NCBI GenBank assembly: GCA_016901755.1 | Contig: JACJKV010000003.1 | Coordinates: forward strand, 1-64,000 | Origin: Thomasclavelia spiroformis | GTDB lineage: Bacteria > Bacillota_I > Bacilli_A > Erysipelotrichales > Coprobacillaceae | DNA: 64,000 nucleotides | Direction: 5' to 3' | Shown: positions 37,943 to 46,592 of the stretch, in pieces | Layout: each line of letters begins with the position of its first letter | How positions within the stretch are numbered: the first letter of the stretch is position 1 | Position numbers and translations under genes: made by a program | Notes under the pieces: model-generated | Seen by the model: the letters and a program-made list of their open reading frames with translations, nothing else | What the model was told of the DNA's origin: nothing | The model's database searches: none

Positions 37943-38680
37943 TTACCTCGGATATAAATTTCGTGCGACACCACGGGTGTCAATACCACCTATTCCATTT
38001 TGTTTGAATGAAGTTTTATTAATGATTTTTTCCAGATCGACATACTGTTTAATATTAGCACTGGCAATTTGAGAGGAAACGATCACCGGATCTAAAGCAT
38101 GTATATTTTTTCTGGCTGGACTGGAGGCAAAATTAGCACCACTGGCCAGCAGCAGTTCATAATAAGACTGACAGGCACCGGCAAAAATAATGAGCGTATC
38201 TTTATCGGCTTCATATTCTCTCGCTTTTTTGATGGCCGCAACAAAATCCTTACTGTGAAGATAATCATTTTCATTTTTTCTGTGACCATTTTTTTTCAAA
38301 GCATCATGGCCGGTAATGACCAGCAGATTAGGTTTATGTTTTTCCAGCAGCGAAATAATATGATCTTTGATTTCTTCTTCTTTAAAACTGTAGCCATAGG
38401 CAATAATGCCATATTCATCATATTTTTTCATACACATCTTTAAATACTCAGGATCCCCATCAATGTGTAAAACCGTTCCTTTTAGACTTTTATCCTGAGG
38501 AATTTCAATTTCTGCATCATTTTTTGGCAGATCGGCCAGTTCCAGATCATCTCGCCTGCTATCAGCAATCAGCCGATATTCAATCCCTCTTAAATAATAA
38601 ACTTCATCCTGAATATCAATAATTTCAAAATAGATATCTTTATTATACTTCTTTCGGCAAACAATATCTCCTATTTTCAA
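37943..38680 (-). CDS. yabG: Sporulation-specific protease YabG
   Basis: A 245-residue protein matching YabG, which processes spore coat and cortex proteins during sporulation. An N-terminal SH3-like part (MKIGDIVCRKKYNKDIYFEI) is followed by the catalytic domain with LLVITGHDALKK (His) and FAGACQSYYELLLASGANFASSP (Cys), the His and Cys reported as essential in Clostridioides YabG. It lies between ksgA and ispE, as in B. subtilis. Its presence indicates a spore-forming lineage, although it does not prove that sporulation still works. Confidence 0.92.
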   Translation of the reverse strand: MKIGDIVCRKKYNKDIYFEIIDIQDEVYYLRGIEYRLIADSRRDDLELADLPKNDAEIEIPQDKSLKGTVLHIDGDPEYLKMCMKKYDEYGIIAYGYSFKEEEIKDHIISLLEKHKPNLLVITGHDALKKNGHRKNENDYLHSKDFVAAIKKAREYEADKDTLIIFAGACQSYYELLLASGANFASSPARKNIHALDPVIVSSQIASANIKQYVDLEKIINKTSFKQNGIGGIDTRGVARNLYPR

Positions 38681-38705
38681 AATAAATCACCAGTTTATCA
38701 TATGT

Positions 38706-39512
38706 TTATGACAGTAAACTGGTGATATTTTTATAATCCTGCAAAGTCAGCTGTTCACATCTAAGCTGGGGATCAATATGACATCTTTCTAAAATATTCA
38801 GGATCTGATCATATTCTTTTTTTAAATTGTTATAAAGCGTCTTTCTTCTTTGACGAAAAGCAAGCTTTAATAAATGATACAGCTTGTCATCAAAATGGCT
38901 GTTAAGCGTTATTTTAAGGATAGCACTGTCAACATGAGGAGCTGGTATAAAAACATTTTTACTGACAGTAAAAAGATATTCTACGGCTCCCCGATCTTGG
39001 ATTGTTAACAGTAAAGGACTTTTATAGCTGCCAGTAAATTTTAAGGCAACTTCTTTTTGTACCATAATGATCATTTCATCAATAAAATCACTTTCAGTTA
39101 CTACTTTTTCAATAATCTGCGAAGTTATATAATATGGCAGATTAGCAACCACAACGATCTTTTGATATTTATTTTTAAGTTCTTTTAAACTGTTTAAGTC
39201 AACTTTCAGAAAATCTTCGAAAATGATATCGATATTTTTATTCTTAAAAAATTCTTCATATACCGGTAAAAAAGCAGGATCAATTTCATAGCTTCTGACA
39301 TATCCTGCATATTTGGCAAGAATCTGAGTCAAAGCACCTATTCCTGGACCAATTTCAATCACCGCACTTTGAACATCAAGCTGTCCTTGTGCTACGATCT
39401 TTTCAACAATTGTTTTATCAACAAGAAAATTCTGTCCGTATTTCTTTTTTGGAAACAGATCATATTTATTTAATATATATTGTGTAGTTGTTGGTGATGC
39501 TATTTCTTTCAT
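38706..39512 (-). CDS. rsmA: 16S rRNA dimethyladenosine transferase KsgA (RsmA)
   Basis: A 268-residue methyltransferase that dimethylates A1518/A1519 of 16S rRNA. It has KKYGQNFLVDKTIVEKI, the SAM loop VIEIGPGIGALTQIL, and the catalytic NLPYYITSQI (NLPY). Its ATG overlaps the rnmV stop, the conserved rnmV-ksgA pair. Confidence 0.97.
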   Translation of the reverse strand: MKEIASPTTTQYILNKYDLFPKKKYGQNFLVDKTIVEKIVAQGQLDVQSAVIEIGPGIGALTQILAKYAGYVRSYEIDPAFLPVYEEFFKNKNIDIIFEDFLKVDLNSLKELKNKYQKIVVVANLPYYITSQIIEKVVTESDFIDEMIIMVQKEVALKFTGSYKSPLLLTIQDRGAVEYLFTVSKNVFIPAPHVDSAILKITLNSHFDDKLYHLLKLAFRQRRKTLYNNLKKEYDQILNILERCHIDPQLRCEQLTLQDYKNITSLLS

Positions 39513-40033
39513 TTTCTTTCTAATTCCTCAACAATCATATTTTTAGTTATTCCAACCATATTCAGTCTCTTAAATAAAGTTTTAACATTGCCATAGCCTA
39601 AATGAAAACGATCATAAATCATTAATCTTCTATCTTTATGACCAACGATATCTAATGACAGAAATTCCTGCCAGGTAATACTTTGCTGCGAAGCTGAAAA
39701 TGAAACAACATTTTCTAAAGCTTCAATAATAGCTTCTTTACGAGCTTCAGCAATTCCCAGTTTCTTTTGACCAATTGCATCTTTTTTAGCAACAAATGCA
39801 TTTTTACAGTTTTCTACTTCCTCATTGATACGATTACGTATTTTCATTCCAGGATAATCTGGATCCGTTAAAACAATGATCCCACGTTTTTGACTGGCGG
39901 CTTTGATCAGCTGCAAGGTCTGATCATCTAATGCTAAACCATGCGTTTCAATTGTATCAACATCGAACAGTTCTTTTAATATTGCTGAATCTGTTTTTCC
40001 TTCAACAACAACAATTTCATTAATTCTTCTCAT
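39509..40033 (-). CDS. rnmV: Ribonuclease M5
   Basis: A 174-residue TOPRIM-domain nuclease that matures 5S rRNA. The TOPRIM motifs are VVVEGKTDSAIL (catalytic Glu) and IIVLTDPDYPGMKIR (DxD-type), with a C-terminal domain that recognises ribosomal protein bL18-bound RNA. Directly upstream of and overlapping ksgA. Confidence 0.95.
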   Translation of the reverse strand: MRRINEIVVVEGKTDSAILKELFDVDTIETHGLALDDQTLQLIKAASQKRGIIVLTDPDYPGMKIRNRINEEVENCKNAFVAKKDAIGQKKLGIAEARKEAIIEALENVVSFSASQQSITWQEFLSLDIVGHKDRRLMIYDRFHLGYGNVKTLFKRLNMVGITKNMIVEELERK

Positions 40034-40034
40034 T

Positions 40035-41102
40035 TTACCATGTTACCCTTATTATTCCAAAATTATCATTATAACTGTATTGAATCGAGTCAGCATAAAC
40101 ATTAGCCTGTACCAGAATATCAAAAATATCATTAGTATTAATAATTCTGTTTTTCACATATTCATAAATATCCTGACTTAACTGCATTTCCAGCACTTTG
40201 TTTTCCTGATTTACAGCCTGCGCAACAGTTGAAAGATCATAGCTTTGAAAATATAAACCTTTCTTTTTAAAATACGTATCTTCTCCGTTGCTGGTTGTTT
40301 CATATTGGCCTTCAGGCTTATACAATTTTAACATATTATCACTGCTAAACATAAAATAATCATTAATGATCATTCCATTTTCTTCATCATCGCCCCAGGT
40401 TGCATCAATATAATAATAATCATCATTATATTCGATCATATTCCAGGCATGTCTTTGTATTTGACTGTTTTCATCGATAAAGCCACCAACGATCAAAGCC
40501 GTATCAAATCCTGCGCGCTGTAAAAGATATTGCATCATTTTAGCATATCCCATACAAACAGTACTTTTATCAACCATGGCACTGATCAGCAGCTGGTTGT
40601 TTTTAGAGTTTTCATCATAGCTGACATGATTAATGACATAATCATAAATATATTTTATTTTTGCATAATCATCACTTTGTGGCATTTGCTGGAAGATTTC
40701 TTCCTGTCTGTTTTGAATCTGTTTTTGATAATCGTTGATTTCCTCTTTTGTAAATGAATATTCAACTTCTAAACGACAATCATCATAGATAATGACACTG
40801 TCCAGATAAAACAGTTCGGGATGATCGTTTAACAGCGCTTCCTGGACAATATTAATATCTTTAATATCTTTATAGCTGACCTGCCCTTCATTTTTTAAAT
40901 CGGATACAATATTAAACATTTCTTCATAAAGCTGCTGCTGTTTTTCTGTTAACTGGTGATAATTGTACTCAAAGCACTGATCTTCATCAAACGGGATCAC
41001 CGTTTCTTCTTTTTTGCTTTCAACCTGTGGTGTTTTTTCCTGACTTTGACAGCCAGGCAGTAAAATTAATAAAACTGCCAGTAAACACTTTAATGATTTC
41101 AT
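40035..41102 (-). CDS. Transglutaminase-like lipoprotein
   Basis: A 355-residue exported protein. The signal peptide ends in a lipobox (LLPGC), so the protein is anchored to the outer face of the membrane. The centre holds a transglutaminase-core/cysteine-protease domain with a complete triad: Cys in STVCMGYAKMMQYLL, His in QRHAWNMIEY and Asp in YYYIDATWGDD. I use ATG 41102 preceded by GGAGG; an upstream TTG is inside the ribosome site. Such proteins are linked to cell-wall protein crosslinking or proteolysis. It ends one base before rnmV begins but its product is not known to act with rnmV. Confidence 0.86.
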   Translation of the reverse strand: MKSLKCLLAVLLILLPGCQSQEKTPQVESKKEETVIPFDEDQCFEYNYHQLTEKQQQLYEEMFNIVSDLKNEGQVSYKDIKDINIVQEALLNDHPELFYLDSVIIYDDCRLEVEYSFTKEEINDYQKQIQNRQEEIFQQMPQSDDYAKIKYIYDYVINHVSYDENSKNNQLLISAMVDKSTVCMGYAKMMQYLLQRAGFDTALIVGGFIDENSQIQRHAWNMIEYNDDYYYIDATWGDDEENGMIINDYFMFSSDNMLKLYKPEGQYETTSNGEDTYFKKKGLYFQSYDLSTVAQAVNQENKVLEMQLSQDIYEYVKNRIINTNDIFDILVQANVYADSIQYSYNDNFGIIRVTW

Positions 41103-41112
41103 AAATTCCTCC

Positions 41113-41139
41113 AAAAAAATAATCTAGCAAAGCTAGATT
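41113..41139 (-). terminator. Hairpin between the 29-residue membrane peptide and the lipoprotein gene
   Basis: AATCTAGC-AAA-GCTAGATT at 41121-41139 with TATTTTTTT following on the minus strand. It overlaps the stop of the short gene; the T-run ends at the ribosome site of the lipoprotein gene, so it may act as a leaky terminator. Confidence 0.75.
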
Positions 41140-41227
41140 ACTGATGACTTAATTTATACTCAAAGTAATTCATTCCTAAATAAATAATACTACCTGATAA
41201 AATTAATAGTAATAAACCTATGCACAT
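41138..41227 (-). CDS. Putative 29-residue single-span membrane peptide
   Basis: ATG 41227 is preceded by AGGAAGTGGGAAT, a good ribosome site with 7-nt spacing, and opens a 29-codon frame that ends with TAA at 41138. The product begins MCIGLLLLILSGSIIYLGMN and ends with a short polar tail, so it is one membrane helix. A perfect hairpin with T-run follows immediately, giving the layout of a complete small transcription unit. Size and shape recall KdpF-type or other regulatory membrane peptides, but no partner is nearby. Evidence is structural only; homologues were not checked. Confidence 0.5.
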   Translation of the reverse strand: MCIGLLLLILSGSIIYLGMNYFEYKLSHQ

Positions 41228-41386
41228 ATTCCCACTTCCTTTATTTATTTAATCATATACTTTTTATGAAGATTTTGCAATCAGTATGATTTTTTTACGA
41301 TATATTCACATTTTCTTAATTATAATCCTTGTCTATTCATCAAGATAGGTATATCATTATATAAAAGGGCTTAGGGTAAAGATTAT

Positions 41387-41794
41387 ATGATTGCAACAGA
41401 TAGATTATTTTTATTAGTAGATTCATGCAGTAACATTGAAGAAGTAAAAAATATGTTTCCAGATTTAGATTTTCTTACTTATCTATATTGTATTTTAGGA
41501 TATTATAATATTCCAACTTCCTGTATTGTCAATAAAACAGATATTGACAAGCATGATTTTAGTGATATTCTTGATGGAAAAAAAGAACCAACCAGAAATG
41601 AAATCATTCAACTGACCAAAGCGATTAATCTGGATTTAAAGAAAACTAATTTCTTATTAAAACTGGCTGATCAGCAAATACTGAATCCCAAAGATTCACG
41701 TGACAGCCTAATCATTTTTTCAATTAAAAATCATTATAATCTTAAAGAAATTAATGTTATTTTATCCACCTGTCACTTTAAGATCATCTCATAA
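41387..41794 (+). CDS. Small XRE-like helix-turn-helix protein
   Basis: A 135-residue plus-strand protein, one of the few plus-strand genes in this half of the window. Residues about 65-115 resemble the Cro/XRE helix-turn-helix (HDFSDILDGKKEPTRNEIIQL and a following NLDLKKTNFLLKLAD), followed by a segment (DSRDSLIIFSIKNHYNLKEINVIL) that looks like a second helical repeat. The N-terminal 50 residues are unassigned. A ribosome site (AGGGTAAAG) precedes ATG 41387 and a strong terminator follows. Role unknown, presumably a DNA-binding regulator; the divergent membrane-peptide gene shares its promoter region. Confidence 0.65.
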   Translation: MIATDRLFLLVDSCSNIEEVKNMFPDLDFLTYLYCILGYYNIPTSCIVNKTDIDKHDFSDILDGKKEPTRNEIIQLTKAINLDLKKTNFLLKLADQQILNPKDSRDSLIIFSIKNHYNLKEINVILSTCHFKIIS

Positions 41795-41815
41795 CTCCAT
41801 TAGGAGTTTTTTTTT
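41793..41815 (+). terminator. Terminator of the XRE-like gene
   Basis: AACTCC-ATTA-GGAGTT followed by nine Ts; begins at the stop codon. Confidence 0.88.
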
Positions 41816-41843
41816 GTAAAAAAGGAACCTATTGTGGTTCCTT
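41816..41843 (-). terminator. Terminator of the activase fusion gene
   Basis: AAAGGAACC, loop, GGTTCCTTT (41821-41843), followed by TTTTAC and eight more Ts on the minus strand. It overlaps the stop at 41829 and faces the previous terminator. Confidence 0.88.
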
Positions 41844-44800
41844 TAGATTTTTAAATGCTGTTGATAACATCAGTTTGATACGATTCAGCTGATTAACCTC
41901 ACTGGCACCAGGATCATAGTCAACGGCGACAATGTTACTTTGAGGGTATTTTTTACGTAACGCTTTGATTGCTCCTTTTCCCGTAACATGATTTGGCAGA
42001 CAGCCAAATGGCTGCATACAGACAATATTTGGTGCTCCACTTTCAATCAGTTCAATCATTTCACCGGTTAAAAACCATCCTTCACCAGTCTGATTTCCTA
42101 GTGAAACAACTTCTTTAGCTTTATCAGCTAAATGATAAATAGATGAAGGTGGATCAAAACGTTGAGATTTCTTTAAGGCTTTGATCATATCTTTACGCAA
42201 ATAATCAACAAAGCTAATTGCAAACTGACAGATTTTTTCATTAAATGCAGTTTTTTCAAAATGCTTTCTGGCAAAAGAAGCATTATAGAAACAGTACTGG
42301 AAAAAGTCGATCAGATCTGGCATCACGGCTTCGCCACCTTCACGTTCAATAATATCAACGATCTGATTATTAGCAGTTGGATGGAATTTTACTAATATTT
42401 CTCCTACCAGTCCAACTCTTGGTTTTTTGATATCCAGTAATGGCAGTTTATCGAATTCTTTAACGATCTGATAAACATTTTTCTTAAATTCTCTTAAGCT
42501 GCCATTAGTTACATTTTGCATGCAGCGTTCAACCCATGAATGATAAAGTTTATTGGCACTGCCAGCTACTGCTTCATATGGTCTGACACGATATAATACA
42601 CGCATGAACAGATCGCCATACATCGCACCGATGATTGCTTTTTTAGCCAGAGAATATGTAATTTTAAATCCTGGATTTGATTCCAGACCCTGTAAATTAG
42701 CACTAATAACCGGAATTTGTGGCATACCAGCATCTTTTAATGCTTTTCTGATAAAGCCAATATAATTGGTAGCACGACATCCTCCACCTGTCTGTGAAAT
42801 GATCAAAGCTGTTTTATTTAAATCATATTGACCACTGGTTAAAGCTTCCATCATTTGTCCAGTGACCAGAATACTTGGATAGCAGGCATCATTATTAACA
42901 TATTTTAAACCGGCTTCAACGGCACCTTTATCAACAGATGGCAATACTTTGAGATTATAACCACTTTCCTGCATTGCTTTTTCTATAAACTGGAAATGTA
43001 TTGGTGACATCTGGGGACATAAGATCGTCCAGTGATCATCTTTCATCTGTTTAGTAAATGGTACTTTGACTGGTTCATATTTTTTACTTAGATCAATGGT
43101 GTTATCAACCTGTTTTTCTATTGTTGATTTTAATGAACGAATACGGATACGTATTGCTCCTAAGTTACTTCCTTCATCAATTTTGATCAGCGTATATATT
43201 TTATGACGGGCGTTCAGTATTTCTGCAACCTGATCTGAAGTGACCGCATCCAAACCACAGCCAAATGATGTTAGCTGTATCAGCTGCAGTTGTGGATTAG
43301 TAGATACATAGGATGCAGCATGATACATACGTGAATGATAAGTCCACTGATCAACAACTCTTAATTCTTTTAATTCTGTATCTAAATGACAGACACTGTC
43401 TTCTGTCAGTACTGCCATTCCTTCACCTGTAATCAAATCAGCAATCCCATGATTGATTTCTGGATCGACATGATATGGTCTACCGGAAAGAACGATTCCG
43501 ATCATATTTTTTTCTTTCAGATAGGCAATAACTTTTTCTCCTTCTGCTCTGATATCCTGTTTACATTTTTCCAGTTCGGCATATGCATGTCCAATAGCGT
43601 CTTTTAATTCTTCATCAGTTAATTTAAAGAATTTAAATTCATCTTTTAATATTTCAAATAATGTCTTTTTATTATTAAGATCAATAAATGGATTTCTGAA
43701 TATGATCTGTCCATCATTTAAATGATCAACATTATTTCTAATGACTTCTGGATAAGAAGTCACAACAGGACAGTTATAATGATTACCCTGATATTTATTT
43801 TCTTTACGTTCATAGGCTACTGATGGATAGAATATATATTTTATTCCTTTTTCAATCAGACTTTCAATATGCCCATGACTGATTTTAGCTGGATAACATA
43901 CACTTTCTGAAGGAATTGTTTCAATTCCTTTTTCATAGATTTTTTTGCTGGAACGTGGTGATAAAACGACTCTGAATCCTAAATCAGTAAATAATGTATG
44001 CCAGAATGGATAGTTTTCATACATATTCAAAACACGTGGGATCCCTACTGTTCCTCTTGGTGCATCTTTAGCTGATAAAGAACGATAATTAAACATACGA
44101 CGATATTTATAATCATAGAGATTAGGCAGCTGTTTAGATTTTGGTGGCAGATTAGCTCCACGTTCACATCTGTTTCCACTAATATGTTCACTGCCATCAT
44201 TAAATGTCGATACCGTTAACATACAGTGGTTTGTACATTTTTCACAATGTCTGATCGTATTTTCATATGTAAAATGATCAAGCTGATCTTTGGTCAGGAT
44301 TGTCGTTCCTTCTCCCTGATATCTTTCTTTCGCAATCAATGCAATACCGAAAGCTCCCATTAACCCTGCAATATCAGGACGAATAGCTTTAATTCCCGTT
44401 TCCTGTTCAAACGCTCTTAATACTGATTCATTATAGAACGTTCCCCCTTGAACCAGAACAGCTTTACCTATACTTTCCGGTGATCTTAATTTAATAACTT
44501 TGTATAATGCATTTTTGATGACCGAATAAGCCAGACCAGCAGAAATATCTTCAATTTTAGCACCTTCTTTTTGTGCCTGTTTGACTTTTGAGTTCATAAA
44601 GACTGTACATCTCGAACCTAAATCAATAGGTGCCGTTGAATCTAATGCCAGACTGGCAAATTCTGATACCGTATAACCTAATGACTTAGCAAATGTTTCA
44701 ATGAAAGATCCGCATCCTGAAGAACAGGCTTCATTTAACAGAATATCACTGATAATACCATTTTCAATTTTAATAGCTTTCATATCCTGACCACCAATAT

Positions 44801-46064
44801 CCAGGATAAATGAAACATCTTCTTTAAAATATTTAGCTGCTGTAAAATGTGAGATCGTTTCTACTTCACTGACATCCAGTTTGAATGCTGATTTGATCAG
44901 TGCTTCTCCATAGCCAGTTGATCCAGCATGAACGATCTTGACCCCTTCTGGCAAAATATCATAAATTTCTCTTAAGATTTTAGTAACAACATGAATAGGA
45001 TTACCTTCATTGGATGAATAGAAAGTATACAGGACTGAACCATAATCATCTATTAACACCGCTTTAGAAGTTGTCGATCCCACATCGATTCCTAAATAAG
45101 CCGGTCCCTGATAAGTTCGCAGATCTCTTTTTTTCACCTTCGTATTATAATGACGATTTCTAAATTCAATCTTATCTTCTTCACTTTCAAAAAGTGGTTT
45201 TAAAGTATCAGTTTCCTCTGACAGTCCATCTTTTAAATCAGCCAGTAACTGTTCAATTTCATTAATTGATGTTACTTTGATTTTTTCATCCTGAGCTAAA
45301 AGACATGCTCCCATCGCTACGAATAACTGAGAATTTTCTGGGAAAATAATTTCGTCATCTTTTAAGTTTAATGTTTTGATAAAACATGCTCTTAACTGAT
45401 CAAGGAAATATAATGGTCCCCCTAAAAAGGCAACTTTACCTCTAATTGGTTTCCCACAGGCTAAACCACTGATAGTCTGATTGACAACCGCCTGGAAAAT
45501 AGACATCGCGATATCTTCTTTAGCTGCTCCTTCATTAATTAATGGCTGTATGTCTGTTTTAGCAAACACTCCACAACGTGATGCGATAGGATAAATTGTT
45601 TCATATGAACGTGCCATTTCATTCAATCCCGCTGCATCAGTTTGCAGTAAGGTAGCCATCTGATCGATAAATGCCCCGGTTCCACCCGCACAGGTACCAT
45701 TCATTCGCTGTTCCAGTGAAGATTCAAAATATGTTATTTTGGCATCTTCTCCTCCTAATTCAATGGCAACATCGCATTCTGGAATATAGGTTTCAACAGT
45801 TTTTGTACAGGCAATAACTTCCTGCACAAATTCAATATTTAAATATTTTGATAAAGATAAACCACCTGATCCTGTCATGACAACCTTTAATGACAGATTA
45901 CCAAATTTTTCTTTAACTTCATTGACCAGTTTTTCAATGGTAGCCTTAATATCTGAAAAGTGTCTTTTATAACATGAATAAATGCAATGATGATCATGAT
46001 CTTCAATATATAATTTTATTGTTGTACTACCAACATCAATTCCCATGTAATAAATTTTATCCAT
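41829..46064 (-). CDS. 2-hydroxyacyl-CoA dehydratase activase fusion (BadF/HgdC x2 + DUF2229 + HgdB-like)
   Basis: A 1411-residue multidomain protein. Residues 4-260 form an ASKHA ATPase (MGIDVGSTTIKLYI, MNGTCAGGTGAFIDQ), residues about 320-590 a second copy (LGIDVGSTTSKAVLI, NEACSSGCGSFIETF), about 680-900 DUF2229 (GIPRVLNMYENYPFWHTLF, SESVCYPAKISHGH), and the remainder an HgdB/FldB-like iron-sulfur segment (VNNDACYPSILVTGQMMEALTSG, MQPFGCLPNHVTG). Activases use ATP to drive very-low-potential electron transfer through a [4Fe-4S] cluster to dehydratases or double-cubane proteins. This full-length fusion is widespread in anaerobes, but its substrate is unknown. Preceded at once by a MarR gene with an operator-like dyad. 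Confidence 0.9.
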   Translation of the reverse strand: MDKIYYMGIDVGSTTIKLYIEDHDHHCIYSCYKRHFSDIKATIEKLVNEVKEKFGNLSLKVVMTGSGGLSLSKYLNIEFVQEVIACTKTVETYIPECDVAIELGGEDAKITYFESSLEQRMNGTCAGGTGAFIDQMATLLQTDAAGLNEMARSYETIYPIASRCGVFAKTDIQPLINEGAAKEDIAMSIFQAVVNQTISGLACGKPIRGKVAFLGGPLYFLDQLRACFIKTLNLKDDEIIFPENSQLFVAMGACLLAQDEKIKVTSINEIEQLLADLKDGLSEETDTLKPLFESEEDKIEFRNRHYNTKVKKRDLRTYQGPAYLGIDVGSTTSKAVLIDDYGSVLYTFYSSNEGNPIHVVTKILREIYDILPEGVKIVHAGSTGYGEALIKSAFKLDVSEVETISHFTAAKYFKEDVSFILDIGGQDMKAIKIENGIISDILLNEACSSGCGSFIETFAKSLGYTVSEFASLALDSTAPIDLGSRCTVFMNSKVKQAQKEGAKIEDISAGLAYSVIKNALYKVIKLRSPESIGKAVLVQGGTFYNESVLRAFEQETGIKAIRPDIAGLMGAFGIALIAKERYQGEGTTILTKDQLDHFTYENTIRHCEKCTNHCMLTVSTFNDGSEHISGNRCERGANLPPKSKQLPNLYDYKYRRMFNYRSLSAKDAPRGTVGIPRVLNMYENYPFWHTLFTDLGFRVVLSPRSSKKIYEKGIETIPSESVCYPAKISHGHIESLIEKGIKYIFYPSVAYERKENKYQGNHYNCPVVTSYPEVIRNNVDHLNDGQIIFRNPFIDLNNKKTLFEILKDEFKFFKLTDEELKDAIGHAYAELEKCKQDIRAEGEKVIAYLKEKNMIGIVLSGRPYHVDPEINHGIADLITGEGMAVLTEDSVCHLDTELKELRVVDQWTYHSRMYHAASYVSTNPQLQLIQLTSFGCGLDAVTSDQVAEILNARHKIYTLIKIDEGSNLGAIRIRIRSLKSTIEKQVDNTIDLSKKYEPVKVPFTKQMKDDHWTILCPQMSPIHFQFIEKAMQESGYNLKVLPSVDKGAVEAGLKYVNNDACYPSILVTGQMMEALTSGQYDLNKTALIISQTGGGCRATNYIGFIRKALKDAGMPQIPVISANLQGLESNPGFKITYSLAKKAIIGAMYGDLFMRVLYRVRPYEAVAGSANKLYHSWVERCMQNVTNGSLREFKKNVYQIVKEFDKLPLLDIKKPRVGLVGEILVKFHPTANNQIVDIIEREGGEAVMPDLIDFFQYCFYNASFARKHFEKTAFNEKICQFAISFVDYLRKDMIKALKKSQRFDPPSSIYHLADKAKEVVSLGNQTGEGWFLTGEMIELIESGAPNIVCMQPFGCLPNHVTGKGAIKALRKKYPQSNIVAVDYDPGASEVNQLNRIKLMLSTAFKNLKEPQ

Positions 46065-46490
46065 TTAATTTTCCTCCAATAAATTATTGATCATCTTATC
46101 TATCGTATTTCTGAAACATTCAATTTCTTTTTCATCAATACCATTTAACATACGATTTTCCAGCTGAATAACATGCTCTTCTAATATATTCACGACATCA
46201 TTAGCTTTACTTGTCGGAATCAGCATCTTTAACCTGGCATCACTTTTCACTGATTCTTTAACCAGATAACCATTTTTTTCTAAAGTAGCGATCAGACCTG
46301 TAGCTGTTGATCTTCTGATATTTAAGAACTTTTCAATATCACGCTGACACACATTTTCATGATGACACAAATATATAAGAATCAATCCCTGTGGTCCTGT
46401 GATCATATCCTGTTCTTTATTGAGACTTTGTAAATATCGACTGATATATTTTGACAGAAATCTGATTTCTAACCCAATTTTCTGATTCAT
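46065..46490 (-). CDS. MarR-family regulator, partner of the activase gene
   Basis: A 141-residue winged-helix regulator. The recognition region is CQRDIEKFLNIRRSTATGLIATLEKNGYLVKES followed by the wing DARLKMLIPTSKA. It ends directly before the activase start, so the two form an operon. Upstream there is a 16-bp dyad just downstream of a -10 (46504-46519), the expected site of autorepression. Its ligand is unknown. Confidence 0.9.
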   Translation of the reverse strand: MNQKIGLEIRFLSKYISRYLQSLNKEQDMITGPQGLILIYLCHHENVCQRDIEKFLNIRRSTATGLIATLEKNGYLVKESVKSDARLKMLIPTSKANDVVNILEEHVIQLENRMLNGIDEKEIECFRNTIDKMINNLLEEN

Positions 46491-46503
46491 AATTCCTCCT
46501 TAT

Positions 46504-46524
46504 TGTTAGGATGCTAACATTATA
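46504..46524 (-). promoter_or_regulatory. Promoter and operator dyad of the MarR-activase operon
   Basis: TGTTAG-GATG-CTAACA (46504-46519) is a perfect 6-bp dyad lying immediately downstream of a TATAAT -10 (46519-46524, minus strand) and 14 bp before the MarR start with its AGGAGGAATT site. The placement fits repression by MarR blocking the promoter. Confidence 0.7.
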
Positions 46525-46565
46525 ATACTTTGTTGAATTATGTCAAATTTTATGCAAAAAAAAAT

Positions 46566-46592
46566 AAAATTATTGAAATATTCAATAATTTT
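46566..46592 (-). terminator. Terminator of yggS
   Basis: AAAATTATTGAA-ATA-TTCAATAATTTT is a perfect 12-bp stem overlapping the yggS stop; the minus strand continues with TTATTTTTTTT. Confidence 0.82.

Noticed and set aside
41696-41709. TTCACGTGAC word in the XRE-like gene as a fifth parS
   Set aside because: It matches the central 8 bp but fails at both ends of the consensus; other CACGTG words (for example near 25673 and 44033) fail more strongly.
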